Shown here: piece after piece, positions 27,185 to 35,859 of the stretch | Position numbering within the stretch: the first letter of the stretch is position 1 | How the letters are laid out: each line of letters opens with the position of its first letter | NCBI RefSeq assembly: GCF_014042365.1 | Contig: NZ_JACEZS010000026.1 | Location: forward strand, 1-64,000 | DNA: 64,000 nucleotides | Source: Rugamonas fusca | GTDB taxonomy: Bacteria; Pseudomonadota; Gammaproteobacteria; Burkholderiales; Burkholderiaceae_D | Reading direction: 5' to 3' | Program-made: the position numbers and the translations under genes | Notes under the pieces: model-generated | Databases searched by the model: none | Told to the model about the DNA's origin: nothing | What the model saw: the letters and a program-made list of their open reading frames with translations, nothing else

Positions 27185-29257
27185 TTGACCGAACCCCAGT
27201 TACCACCGGCCGCCGAGCCAGCCGCGTCCGGCGCGCCCGCCGCCCCCGCGCTTTCCGCCGCGCTTTCCTCCACCGCCGCCGTCCCCCACGTGCCTGGCCG
27301 CCATGACGCCGAGATCGAACGGCTGTTCGGCGCCGGCGGCCCGCTGGGGCCGGCCGTGGGCAGCTACCGTCCGCGCCGCTCGCAGACGGAAATGGCCAAG
27401 GCCGTGGCGCAAGCGATCGCCGAGCAGCAAACCCTGATCGCCGAAGCGGGCACGGGCACCGGCAAGACCTTCGCCTACCTGGTGCCGGCCTTGCTGTGGG
27501 GCGGCAAGACCATCGTCTCCACCGGCACCAAGAACTTGCAAGACCAGCTGTTCCTGCGCGATATCCCCACCGTGCGCGCCGCACTGCAAGCGCCCGTGTC
27601 GGTGGCGCTGCTCAAGGGCCGCTCCAATTACGTGTGCCACTACCACCTGGAACGCACGTTGCAGAACGGACGCATGACCTCGCGCGACGACGTGGGCCAT
27701 CTGCGCGAAATCTCGCGTTTCCTCAAGATGACCAGTTCCGGCGACAAGGCCGAGCTGGCGCGCGTGCCCGAGAACGCCCTGATCTGGAACCTGGTCACGT
27801 CCACGCGCGAGAACTGCATGGGCGCCGAGTGCCAGTACTACCAGGACTGCTTCGTGATGAAGGCGCGCAAGGAAGCCCAGCAGGCCGACGTGGTGGTGGT
27901 CAACCACCACCTGTTCTTTGCCGACGTGGCGCTCAAGGACACGGGCGTGGCCGAGCTGCTGCCATCGGCCAACACCATCATTTTCGACGAGGCGCACCAG
28001 CTGCCCGACACGGCCACGCTGTTCTTCGGCGACACCTTCTCCACTTCGCAAGTGCTGGAACTGTGCCGCGACGTGCTGGCCGAGGGCCTGGCCCACGCGC
28101 GCGACGGCGCCGACTGGGGCAAGGTGGTAACCGTGGTGGAAAAGGCCGCGCGCGACTTGCGCCTGACCTTCCCGCAGGACATCGTGCGCCTGTCGCTGCC
28201 GCAAATCGCACCCTCGAGCGACTTTTTCCCGGCCCTGCAAACCCTCAAGGACGAGCTCGAAGGCCTGAATGCCGTGCTGGAAACCCAGGCCATCCGCGCC
28301 GAGACGCTGGAACAATGCCGCGTGCGCGGCATCGAATTGGCCCAGCAACTGGCCGCGTGGAAGTACGATCCCAAGGCCAAGGTGGAGAAGGGCGAGGAAG
28401 CCGTGTTCTGGGTCGAGGCCTACACCATGTCGCTGCAGCTGCACAAGACGCCGCTGTCGATCGCGCCCATCTTCAACGGCCAGCGCGAAGGCGTGCCGCG
28501 CAGCTGGATTTTTACTTCGGCCACGCTGGCCGTGAAGAACGACTTCAGCCACTTCGCCAACCAGATGGGGCTGACGGGCGAGCTGTCGATGTCCTGGCCC
28601 AGCCCGTTCAACTACGAGCAGCAAGGCATCCTGTATGTGCCACAAGGCTTGCCGGACCCGAATTCCATCGGCTACATCGACGCCGTGCTCGACAAGGCCT
28701 TGCCCGTGATCGAGGCGGCCGGCGGCAAGACCTTCCTGCTGTGCACCACGCTGCGCGCCGTCAAGCGCGCCGCCGAGCGCCTGCGCGACGAGTTCGCCAG
28801 GCGCAACCTGCCGTTCCCCCTGTTCGTGCAGGGCGACAAGGGCCGCACGGAATTGCTGGACCAGTTCCGCAAGGCCGGCAACGGCGTGCTGATCGGCAGC
28901 CAGAGTTTCTGGGAAGGCGTGGACGTGCGCGGTGACGCGCTGTCGCTGGTGATCATCGATAAGCTGCCGTTCGCGCCGCCCGACGATCCCGTGCTGGCGG
29001 CCCGTATCGAAGTGATGGAAAAGCAGGGCATGAACGGCTTCATGCACCACACCCTGCCCGAAGCGATCATCAACCTCAAGCAGGGCGCCGGCCGCTTGAT
29101 CCGCGATGAAGGCGACCGCGGCGTGCTGATGCTGTGTGATCCGCGCGTGATCTCCAAGCCGTATGGCCGCCGCATCTGGCAAAGCCTGCCCTCGTTCAAG
29201 CGCACGCGCGAGCAGGACGACGTGGTGGCCTTCTTCCGCGACAAGTCAGAAAATTAA
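27185..29257 (+). CDS. DinG/YoaA-family ATP-dependent DNA helicase
   Basis: A 690-residue XPD-like superfamily 2 helicase. Walker A AGTGTGKT is at 88-95, the DEAH box is in IIFDEAHQLPD, and motif VI is QGAGRLIRD. Four cysteines (NYVC, ENC, AEC, QDC) between motifs Ia and II probably bind the 4Fe-4S cluster of this family. It unwinds DNA during repair or replication restart. The start is TTG 27185, since no in-frame ATG occurs before the conserved domain (Met70 is already inside it). The first 40 residues are Ala/Pro-rich and variable. A large palindromic repeat follows directly. Confidence 0.9.
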   Translation: MTEPQLPPAAEPAASGAPAAPALSAALSSTAAVPHVPGRHDAEIERLFGAGGPLGPAVGSYRPRRSQTEMAKAVAQAIAEQQTLIAEAGTGTGKTFAYLVPALLWGGKTIVSTGTKNLQDQLFLRDIPTVRAALQAPVSVALLKGRSNYVCHYHLERTLQNGRMTSRDDVGHLREISRFLKMTSSGDKAELARVPENALIWNLVTSTRENCMGAECQYYQDCFVMKARKEAQQADVVVVNHHLFFADVALKDTGVAELLPSANTIIFDEAHQLPDTATLFFGDTFSTSQVLELCRDVLAEGLAHARDGADWGKVVTVVEKAARDLRLTFPQDIVRLSLPQIAPSSDFFPALQTLKDELEGLNAVLETQAIRAETLEQCRVRGIELAQQLAAWKYDPKAKVEKGEEAVFWVEAYTMSLQLHKTPLSIAPIFNGQREGVPRSWIFTSATLAVKNDFSHFANQMGLTGELSMSWPSPFNYEQQGILYVPQGLPDPNSIGYIDAVLDKALPVIEAAGGKTFLLCTTLRAVKRAAERLRDEFARRNLPFPLFVQGDKGRTELLDQFRKAGNGVLIGSQSFWEGVDVRGDALSLVIIDKLPFAPPDDPVLAARIEVMEKQGMNGFMHHTLPEAIINLKQGAGRLIRDEGDRGVLMLCDPRVISKPYGRRIWQSLPSFKRTREQDDVVAFFRDKSEN

Positions 29258-29261
29258 GGCT

Positions 29262-29329
29262 GGGAAAAATCAGGGACGGACCCCGATTTTTCCTTTTGGA
29301 AAAATCGGGGTCCGTCCCTGATTTTTCCC
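29262..29329. repeat. 32-bp perfect palindromic repeat
   Basis: The arms 29262-29293 and 29298-29329 are exactly complementary, with a TTTT loop. The arm contains AAAAATCAGGGACGGACCCC followed by GATTTTTCC. It lies between the convergent ends of the helicase and quinone oxidoreductase genes. Transcribed from either side it would form a very long hairpin ending in a T-rich stretch, so it may also end both transcripts. It is a relative of the repeats at 15617-15797 and 46409-46474. Confidence 0.9.
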
Positions 29330-29348
29330 GCCCTTAATTTTTGGGTGC

Positions 29349-30329
29349 TTACGCTTGCGGCAGGATCACCACCTTGCCCGTCACCAGTCGCGCGGCCATG
29401 TCGTTCAGGGCCGAGGCCGTGTCGGCAAGCGGGTAGCGGGCCGAGATGTGGGGCGCGATCTTGCCTTCCTTGAGCCAGCCCAGCAATTGCCCCATGGCCG
29501 CCAGGTTGGCCTTCGGTTCGCGCTTGACGAATTCGCCCCAGAACACGCCCACCAGCGACGCGCCTTTCAGCAGCGCCAGGTTCAGCGGCAGGCGCGGAAT
29601 CTCGCCATTGGCAAAGCCCACCACCAGGTAGCGCCCGCGCCAGGCGATGCTGCGGAACGCCGGTTCGGCGTACACGCCACCGACCGGGTCGTAGATCACG
29701 TCGGGTCCCTTGCCCTCCGTGGCGGCCTTGACGGCGTCGCGCCAGTCGTCGTCGCTGTAGTTGACCAGCACGTCGGCGCCATGCGCCTTGCACACTTCCA
29801 GCTTGGCCTCGGTGGACGCGGCCGCGATCACGCGCGCGCCCAGCGCCTTGCCGATCTCGATGGCGGCCAGTCCCACGCCGCCAGCCGCGCCCAGCACCAG
29901 CATGGTTTCGCCCGCCTTCAGGCCGGCCCGGTCCACCACCGCATGATGCGAGGTGCCGTAGGTGAGGGTGATGGCGGCCGCCGTGTCAAAGTCCATGCCG
30001 GCCGGCATCGGCATCAGCGCCTGCACCGGCACGGCCAGTTGCTGGGCGAAGCCGCCCTGGCCCGTGAACGCGATCACGCGGTCGCCCACCCGGTAGCCTT
30101 GCACGTCCTCGGCCACGGCGCGCACCACGCCGGCCACTTCACTGCCGGGCGTGAACGGCAGTGCCGGCTTGACCTGGTATTTACCCTGGATGATGAGCAC
30201 GTCGGGAAAGTTGACGCCGGCCGCCATCACGTCCAGCACCACCTGGCCGGGGCCCGGTTGCAAGTCAGGTAATTCCTCCAGGGCGAGCGTGTCGGGCAGT
30301 CCCCATGCCTTGCAGACGATGGCTTTCAT
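29349..30329 (-). CDS. NADPH:quinone oxidoreductase, medium-chain dehydrogenase family
   Basis: A 326-residue zinc-independent oxidoreductase of the quinone oxidoreductase (QOR) group. The GroES-like N-terminal domain includes AAGVNFPDVLIIQGKYQ and PFTPGSEVAGVV. The Rossmann domain has TYGTSHHAVVDRAGLKAGE, then LGAAGGVGLAAIEIGKALG, which binds NADPH. It reduces quinones or enone-type substrates. The start ATG at 30329 is preceded by CGAGGAA. A TACTAT -10-like box and an imperfect ACG-GT-CGT inverted motif lie about 45 bases upstream, so a TetR-type repressor is possible. Confidence 0.88.
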   Translation of the reverse strand: MKAIVCKAWGLPDTLALEELPDLQPGPGQVVLDVMAAGVNFPDVLIIQGKYQVKPALPFTPGSEVAGVVRAVAEDVQGYRVGDRVIAFTGQGGFAQQLAVPVQALMPMPAGMDFDTAAAITLTYGTSHHAVVDRAGLKAGETMLVLGAAGGVGLAAIEIGKALGARVIAAASTEAKLEVCKAHGADVLVNYSDDDWRDAVKAATEGKGPDVIYDPVGGVYAEPAFRSIAWRGRYLVVGFANGEIPRLPLNLALLKGASLVGVFWGEFVKREPKANLAAMGQLLGWLKEGKIAPHISARYPLADTASALNDMAARLVTGKVVILPQA

Positions 30330-30430
30330 TATTGTGCGTTCCTCGTTAGTGGGTGGAAATTAAAAATAGTACGACCGTTAGATTTTTTATTATGCCTGAA
30401 ATGCGCCGCTGTCGTGCACGTCAGTGCGTG

Positions 30431-30446
30431 TTTGCGCGCGCGCAAA
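30431..30446. promoter_or_regulatory. 16-bp perfect palindrome upstream of the TIR operon
   Basis: TTTGCGCGCGCGCAAA is a perfect palindrome, 70 bases before the TIR gene start. It could be an operator for a dimeric regulator. The alternating CG core can also arise by chance in GC-rich DNA. Confidence 0.4.
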
Positions 30447-30516
30447 GTGCGGGGCGGGGGCGGCGTTAGAGTAGGTTAGCGTGAGGCTGCTTGGGAGAAG
30501 AAACGGAGGGGATGTG

Positions 30517-31122
30517 ATGACGATCCGCTACGGCTGTTTCTTTAGCTACGCGCATGGCCAACATGCGTACATGGCCAAGTTCAAGAATGACCTGGTCGAG
30601 GCGCTCAAGTGCTATCTGGAACCGCATTTCGACACGGAAAAGGAACTGTTCGTCGATAGCGAGCAACTGGGCGGTGGCGACGACATCGACCAGCGCATCG
30701 CGCGCGCCATGTGCGAGAGCGTGTGCATGATCGTGATCTACACGCCCAAGTACGAGGCGCACGCCTACACCCGGCGCGAATTCGCCGCCATGCAGTTGAT
30801 CGAGGCCGAGCGCCGCCTGTGGTATCCGCTGCCCAGCCACCTGACCATTCCCGTGATCATGACGCGCCACCCCTTGAACCTGCCGCCGCAGATCACGGAG
30901 CCGGGCATGTATGTCGATTTTTCCCGCTACACCCTGGCCAGCACCGACCTCAAGACCAACCCGGACTTCCTGCCCGACATAGAAAGAATCGTCCAGCGGA
31001 TCGCCGCCCATTACCACTACCTGAAACGCTGCATGCCGCCCGAGCATGATTGCGGCCGCTTCGTGCTGCCCGATATTCCGCCGGAATGGCGCGCCATTCC
31101 GCCACCCCACTTTCCACGCTAA
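30517..31122 (+). CDS. TIR-domain protein
   Basis: A 201-residue protein whose first 135 residues form a TIR (Toll/interleukin-1 receptor) domain. Visible are the first strand RYGCFFSYAHG at 4-14, the box-2-like LFVDSEQLGGGDDIDQRI at 44-61, the strand VCMIVIYTPKYE at 69-80, and RREF with Glu88 at the place of the catalytic Glu of NAD-cleaving TIRs. The C-terminal 60 residues are helical and Pro-rich. Bacterial TIR proteins often hydrolyse NAD in antiphage defence, but activity here is inferred. GGAGGGG precedes ATG 30517. The partner gene begins 9 bases after its stop, so the two form an operon. Confidence 0.8.
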   Translation: MTIRYGCFFSYAHGQHAYMAKFKNDLVEALKCYLEPHFDTEKELFVDSEQLGGGDDIDQRIARAMCESVCMIVIYTPKYEAHAYTRREFAAMQLIEAERRLWYPLPSHLTIPVIMTRHPLNLPPQITEPGMYVDFSRYTLASTDLKTNPDFLPDIERIVQRIAAHYHYLKRCMPPEHDCGRFVLPDIPPEWRAIPPPHFPR

Positions 31123-31131
31123 AGGTTCGTC

Positions 31132-33075
31132 ATGGAACTCTCCTCCCTGTCCCTGCCGCCATTGACGGCGCCCGGCGAAGTCGTGACCTTCTATTCCTAC
31201 AAGGGAGGCACGGGGCGCACGCTGGCCTTGTCCAACCTGGCCGTGCTGCTGGCCGGGCAACGCCATGCCGGCACTCCCGTGCTGATGGTGGACTGGGACC
31301 TGGAGGCACCCAGCCTGCACCATTATTTCCCCTGCCTGGAGCCGGGGCCCGGTGTGCTGGAGTTGTTCGAGGCCTGCCGCGACCAGTTGCAGCGGCGCGC
31401 CATGCCGGGTAGGGACGAGGTGACCTTGGCCCATGATGTGCTGCAAGCGGTCGGCTGGGAACAATACGTATGCCGGGTCGACCAGTCCCGTCCCCTGTAC
31501 CTGATGCGGGCCGGGAACTTCGACGACACCTACGCGGAGCGCCTGGCCGCCTTGCGCTGGGACGCGCTGTTCGAGCGCTGTCCGCCCCTGTTCCGCTGCT
31601 TTGCCGACATGCTGACCCGCCATTTCCGCCACGTGCTGGTGGATGCGCGCACGGGCCGCGCCGACAGCGCCGGCATCTGCACCACGCTGCTGCCGCGCAA
31701 GCTGGTGGTGGTGTTCACGCCGGACCGGCAAAACCTGGACGGCGTGCAGACGGTGCTGGCGCGGGCCGCCGCCTACCGCCGCAGCCACGAGGACGAGCAG
31801 CGGCCATTGTTGATCTATCCGCTGCCGGCCCGCGTGGAGATGGCCGACAGCGCCCAGCGCGCCCAATGGCGGCGCGGCGACGCGCAACTGGGCATCGCCG
31901 GCTACCAGCCCGTGTTCGAGCGCTTGCTGGGCGATTGCTACGGCTTGTCCGAGCTGAGCCTGGAAAGCTATTTCGACGAAGTACAGTTGCAGCAGGGCCG
32001 CGGTTTCGCATACGGCGAACAACTGGCCGTGCGGCTGGAGCAAGGCGGCGACCGTTTTTCGCTGACGCGCACCTTCACCACCTTGCTGGACTGGCTAGAC
32101 GGCGACTATTTCCCGTGGCAATCGAAAAGCGAGATCGCGCTGCTGGCCGCCATCAGCACCGCCCGCCGCGACATGGAGCAGGGCGGGCGAGGCCAGGCCT
32201 TGCCGCTGGCTGGCCAGTTGCGCCGCCTTGGCGAACTGTACCGGGTGGAAGGACGGCTGGCCCAGGCCCTGTCCTGTTTCGAGGAAAGCCTGGCCTTGCG
32301 CCAGCGCAGCCTGGGCGAAGACCATGCCGATACCTTGGCCAGCAAGGCCAGCCTGGCCGTGCTGCTGCGCCAGCAGGGCCAGCTCGACGATGCCCGCTTC
32401 CTGCAGGAATGCATCGTGGACGCCAGCGCCGCCGCGCACGGTCGCGATCATCCGGCCACGCTGGCGGCCCAGTCCCAGCTGGCCGCCACGCTGGCCTTGC
32501 AAGGGCAGGGCGCCGACGCGCTGGCCTTGCAGGACGGCGTGCTGGGCAGCTACCAGCGCCTGCTGGGCCCGCATCATGCGCTGACGCTGGACAGCCAGGC
32601 GGCGCGCGCCGACATGCTGGGCCAGCGCGGCGACTACGGCCTCGCGCGCGACGTGCAGGAGCAGGTGCTGGCCGCCCGCATGCGCTTGCTGGGCGCAGAA
32701 CATGGCGACACCTTGCGCGCCAAGGCGGCCCTGGCCGCCACCCTGGTCCAGCTCGATGAACTGGACACGGCCCGCTGCCTGGCCCAATGCGTGTTGCGGG
32801 CCCGCCTGCGCCAGCAAGGGCCGGACCATGCGGAGACGCGCCTGGCGCGGGCACGGCTGGCCGACATCCAGCGGCGGCTGGGCGAGCCGGAGCTGCCGGA
32901 TCTGTACCGGGAGGCTGGCACGCCGGAGGAGGGCGGCGCCGACCCGGTGCTGGCGCTCGGCGGCCTCGACGCGACGCTGCTGGGCGCGCGCGAACCGGCG
33001 GCCGACCCTTACCGGCACGACATCCTGCTCACGCTCGATAGCTTGCTGGCCGAACCGCGCGGCACGCCGCGCTAG
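31132..33075 (+). CDS. KGGTGRT-type P-loop ATPase with C-terminal TPR repeats
   Basis: A 647-residue protein. Residues 15-330 form a MinD/ParA-like (SIMIBI) ATPase: deviant Walker A YSYKGGTGRT at 21-30, VLMVDWDLEAPSLHHYF at 50-66, and the Walker B-like HVLVDARTGRADSAGICTT followed by LVVVFTPDRQNLDGVQ. A helical linker leads to about five kinesin-light-chain-like TPR repeats of about 42 residues at roughly 350-585, with the recurring pattern RLLG-x2-H-x2-TL-x-AKA. The C-terminal tail of 60 residues is unassigned. The likely role is an ATP-dependent sensor or switch controlling the TIR protein encoded 9 bases upstream. AAAGG precedes the start. No transmembrane segment is seen. Confidence 0.8.
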   Translation: MELSSLSLPPLTAPGEVVTFYSYKGGTGRTLALSNLAVLLAGQRHAGTPVLMVDWDLEAPSLHHYFPCLEPGPGVLELFEACRDQLQRRAMPGRDEVTLAHDVLQAVGWEQYVCRVDQSRPLYLMRAGNFDDTYAERLAALRWDALFERCPPLFRCFADMLTRHFRHVLVDARTGRADSAGICTTLLPRKLVVVFTPDRQNLDGVQTVLARAAAYRRSHEDEQRPLLIYPLPARVEMADSAQRAQWRRGDAQLGIAGYQPVFERLLGDCYGLSELSLESYFDEVQLQQGRGFAYGEQLAVRLEQGGDRFSLTRTFTTLLDWLDGDYFPWQSKSEIALLAAISTARRDMEQGGRGQALPLAGQLRRLGELYRVEGRLAQALSCFEESLALRQRSLGEDHADTLASKASLAVLLRQQGQLDDARFLQECIVDASAAAHGRDHPATLAAQSQLAATLALQGQGADALALQDGVLGSYQRLLGPHHALTLDSQAARADMLGQRGDYGLARDVQEQVLAARMRLLGAEHGDTLRAKAALAATLVQLDELDTARCLAQCVLRARLRQQGPDHAETRLARARLADIQRRLGEPELPDLYREAGTPEEGGADPVLALGGLDATLLGAREPAADPYRHDILLTLDSLLAEPRGTPR

Positions 33076-33204
33076 CGCCGGCGCCGGTGGCGGATCAAGT
33101 GGTGGATCGGACGGCGCCGGTGGCCGGCCAGGGCCGCGAAATTTATCTGCGCCCGGCAGCCCGGCCATGCGCAGTACGGCCATTGCTTCAGGTAAAATCG
33201 TCGT

Positions 33205-33942
33205 ATGAGAATCCTGATCAGTAATGACGACGGCTACCTGGCGCCCGGCATCAACGCCCTGGCCGAGGCGCTGGCACCCATCGCCGATATTGTGGTGGTG
33301 GCGCCCGACAGCAACCGTTCCGGCGCCTCCAACTCGCTGTCGCTGGACCGGCCGCTGTCCGTCCAGCGCGCGGCCAACGGTTTCTATTTTGTCAATGGCA
33401 CGCCGACCGATTGCGTGCACGTGGCGCTGACGGGCATGCTCGATTACCGGCCCGACCTGGTGGTGTCGGGCATCAACAATGGCCCCAACATGGGCGACGA
33501 CACGCTGTACTCCGGCACGGTGGCGGCCGCCACCGAAGGCTATCTGTTCGGCATCCCGTCGATCGCGTTTTCCCAGGGCTCCTACGGCTGGGAACACGTG
33601 GAGGACGCGGCCCGCCATGCGCGCGACATCATCGTGCGCTACGGCGCCACCCTGCCCAGTCCCTACCTGCTCAACGTCAACATCCCGAACCAGCCCTACG
33701 AGGCCCTGACCAAGGTGGTGGCCACGCGGCTGGGACGGCGCCACCAGGCCGAGCCGGTGATCAAGGCGCACGATCCGCGTGGCAAGGAAATTTTCTGGAT
33801 CGGCCCGCCCGGCGCCACCCGCGACGCCGGCCCGGGCACGGATTTCCATGCCTGCGCCCAAGGCTGGACGTCGATGACGCCGCTGCAGATCGACCTCACC
33901 CACAAGAGCCAGCTCGATCTGCTGGCATCGGGCCTGGCATGA
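33205..33942 (+). CDS. surE: 5'/3'-nucleotidase SurE
   Basis: A 245-residue survival protein E, a metal-dependent phosphatase of nucleoside 5'- and 3'-monophosphates and short polyphosphate. It begins MRILISNDDGYLAPGI with the metal-binding Asp8 and Asp9, then VVAPDSNRSGASNSL, NGTPTDCVHVALTG and VVSGINNGPNMGDDTLYSGT, all classic signatures. It acts in the cytoplasm during stationary phase. Its TGA overlaps the pcm ATG (ATGA). First gene of the surE-pcm-nlpD-rpoS cluster. Confidence 0.97.
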   Translation: MRILISNDDGYLAPGINALAEALAPIADIVVVAPDSNRSGASNSLSLDRPLSVQRAANGFYFVNGTPTDCVHVALTGMLDYRPDLVVSGINNGPNMGDDTLYSGTVAAATEGYLFGIPSIAFSQGSYGWEHVEDAARHARDIIVRYGATLPSPYLLNVNIPNQPYEALTKVVATRLGRRHQAEPVIKAHDPRGKEIFWIGPPGATRDAGPGTDFHACAQGWTSMTPLQIDLTHKSQLDLLASGLA

Positions 33943-34841
33943 ACGACAAGCCCCGCACTTTCCCCTTGCCGCTGTCCTCGGTGGTCGATGCGGGCGGCAA
34001 GAAGCCGGTCGTGCGGGGACCCGTGGCCACGCCGCAAACGGCGACCCAGAATGCGGCGCAAAGCGCGGCCCAGCACGCCAGCCGGGGCGGCGCGCCCGCC
34101 CAGTCGCTATACCAGGCTGGCCGCGCCGTCGCCTCGCCATCGAAGTCGCACCGCGAGGCGCTGGAGCGGGCCGTGCAGGCTGCCGCGCCCGCGCCGCGCC
34201 AGAATCCGCTGGTGTCCGACGCCGTGCGGCGCGCCATGGTGGAACGGGTGGCCAGGCAGGGGGTGCAGGATGGCGTGGTGCTGGCCGCGCTCGATACCGT
34301 GCCGCGCCACCTGTTCATGGAAGAGGGCCTGGCGGCCCAGGCCTACATCGACGCCTCGCTGCCGATCGGCCACCACCAGACCATTTCCCAGCCCTACATC
34401 GTGGCGCGCATGATCGAGGTGATGCGCAACGGTGGCGAACTCAAGCGCGTGCTCGAAATCGGCACCGGTTGCGGCTACCAGGCGGCCGTGCTGGCCTGCG
34501 TGGCGCGCGAGGTGTGGTCGATCGAGCGCATCAAGCCGCTGCACGAGCTGGCCAAGGCCAATTTGCGGCCGCTGCGCGTGCCGAACCTGCGTTTGCACTA
34601 TGGAGATGGTATGCTAGGCTTGCCGCAAGCTGCCCCGTTTGACGGTATCATTCTGGCCGCGGCGGGCCTGGAAGTGCCGCGCGCATTGCTGGAACAGCTG
34701 GCCATCGGCGGCCGGCTGGTGGCGCCCGTGGGCGCCCGCGCCCAGCACCTGGAGCTGATCACACGCACGGCCAAGGCCGAGTGGGTCAGCACCACGCTGG
34801 AAGATTGCCATTTCGTGCCGCTGCGCCCAGGCACTGTATAA
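33939..34841 (+). CDS. pcm: Protein-L-isoaspartate O-methyltransferase with long N-terminal extension
   Basis: A 300-residue SAM-dependent enzyme that starts repair of isoaspartyl residues in aged proteins. The PCMT domain lies at about 90-300: MVERVARQGVQDGVVLAAL, then the substrate loop LPIGHHQTISQPYIVARM, then LEIGTGCGYQAAVLA for SAM binding. The first 90 residues are Ala/Gln/Pro-rich and absent from the 210-residue enteric form. The start overlaps the surE stop (ATGA), so the extension is probably translated. The same frame stays open far upstream inside surE, but that is an overprint. Confidence 0.93.
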   Translation: MNDKPRTFPLPLSSVVDAGGKKPVVRGPVATPQTATQNAAQSAAQHASRGGAPAQSLYQAGRAVASPSKSHREALERAVQAAAPAPRQNPLVSDAVRRAMVERVARQGVQDGVVLAALDTVPRHLFMEEGLAAQAYIDASLPIGHHQTISQPYIVARMIEVMRNGGELKRVLEIGTGCGYQAAVLACVAREVWSIERIKPLHELAKANLRPLRVPNLRLHYGDGMLGLPQAAPFDGIILAAAGLEVPRALLEQLAIGGRLVAPVGARAQHLELITRTAKAEWVSTTLEDCHFVPLRPGTV

Positions 34842-34911
34842 GCAAGTAAGACCGGCGCCGCGCCACCCACCGGATACCGTCGTACCGCGAGGTCCGAATA
34901 CACAGATTAAG

Positions 34912-35850
34912 ATGAGAATGACGAATAAAAGTTCCCTGCTAGTTGCGACCCTGACGCTCGCCCTGCTGAGCGCCTGCACCACCACCCCCAACCAGGCGCC
35001 GGTGGTGGAACGCACGCCCAGTGCGCCCCAGCCCAAGCCTGTCACCCCCAGCGAGGAAGCGCAAAAGGAGCGCGATGAACGGGGCCTGTACACCGTCAAG
35101 AAGGGCGACACCCTGATCCGCATCGCGCTCGAGCACGGCCAGAGCTACCGCGACCTTGCCGCCTGGAACAACCTGGCCAATCCGGACGATATCAAGGTCG
35201 ACCAGGTGTTGCGCGTGCAGCCGCCCGACAGCGCCGCCGTGCAGACGGCCGCCGTGGCGATGCCGCCAGCGGAGACCAAGGCGCCGCCAGCGGCCCCCGT
35301 GCCCCGCAAGACCGGGCCCAAGGGCGAGAAGCGGCCCTACACGGACGCCACCCTGGCCGAACTGCAGAAGGCTGACGGCGTGGCGCCCGAGCGCGCCGAG
35401 CGCACCGAAGTGGCGCTGGTCAAGCCAGCCTCGCTGCCGCCGCCGGCCGCGCCGGCCTTGCCGCCGCTGGGCGCCGACGAGGAAAAACTGAGCTGGATGT
35501 GGCCGGCCGACGGCAAGGTCGTGGCCAGTTTCGACGAGGGCAAGAACAAGGGCGTGGACATCGCCGGACGTGCCGGACAGCAAGTCGTGGCGGCCGGTGC
35601 GGGAAAAGTCATGTACGCCGGTAGCGGCATCCGTGGTTATGGTAATCTCGTCATTGTGAAGCACAGTAACAGCTTGTTGTCGGCCTATGCCCACAACCGC
35701 AGCATCCTGGTCAAGGAGGGCCAGACTGTGAGCAAGGGACAAGCCATCGCGGAGATGGGCGATTCGGACGCCGACTCCGTCAAGCTGCACTTTGAAATCC
35801 GCCAGCAGGGCAAGCCGGTCGATCCGTCGAAATTCCTGCCTAACCGTTAG
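34912..35850 (+). CDS. nlpD: NlpD-like LysM/LytM lipoprotein
   Basis: A 312-residue envelope lipoprotein. The lipobox LLSAC ends at Cys22. A LysM peptidoglycan-binding domain is at about 60-105 (LYTVKKGDTLIRIALEHGQS, then LANPDDIKVDQVLRV). A Pro/Ala-rich linker leads to a LytM/M23 domain at about 200-312. The LytM domain lacks the catalytic HxGxD (here KGVDIAGR), as in the non-enzymatic amidase activators NlpD and EnvC. It should activate amidases for daughter-cell separation. ATG 34912 or 34918 may be used. It lies directly before rpoS, the usual place of nlpD. Confidence 0.93.
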   Translation: MRMTNKSSLLVATLTLALLSACTTTPNQAPVVERTPSAPQPKPVTPSEEAQKERDERGLYTVKKGDTLIRIALEHGQSYRDLAAWNNLANPDDIKVDQVLRVQPPDSAAVQTAAVAMPPAETKAPPAAPVPRKTGPKGEKRPYTDATLAELQKADGVAPERAERTEVALVKPASLPPPAAPALPPLGADEEKLSWMWPADGKVVASFDEGKNKGVDIAGRAGQQVVAAGAGKVMYAGSGIRGYGNLVIVKHSNSLLSAYAHNRSILVKEGQTVSKGQAIAEMGDSDADSVKLHFEIRQQGKPVDPSKFLPNR

Positions 35851-35859
35851 CGTACCGTT

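Noticed and set aside
30360..30385. TetR-type operator before the quinone oxidoreductase gene
   Set aside because: The inverted element (ACG-GT-CGT with partial flanks) is too short and imperfect to call, and no TetR gene is adjacent. It is mentioned only in the gene entry.
33411..33938. Extended open frame upstream of pcm, inside surE
   Set aside because: It overprints surE in another frame. The pcm start at 33939 overlaps the surE stop in the usual coupled way.
35400..35850. NlpD treated as a broken peptidase because catalytic residues are missing
   Set aside because: Loss of the HxGxD motif is the normal state of NlpD and EnvC type amidase activators, not a sign of decay.
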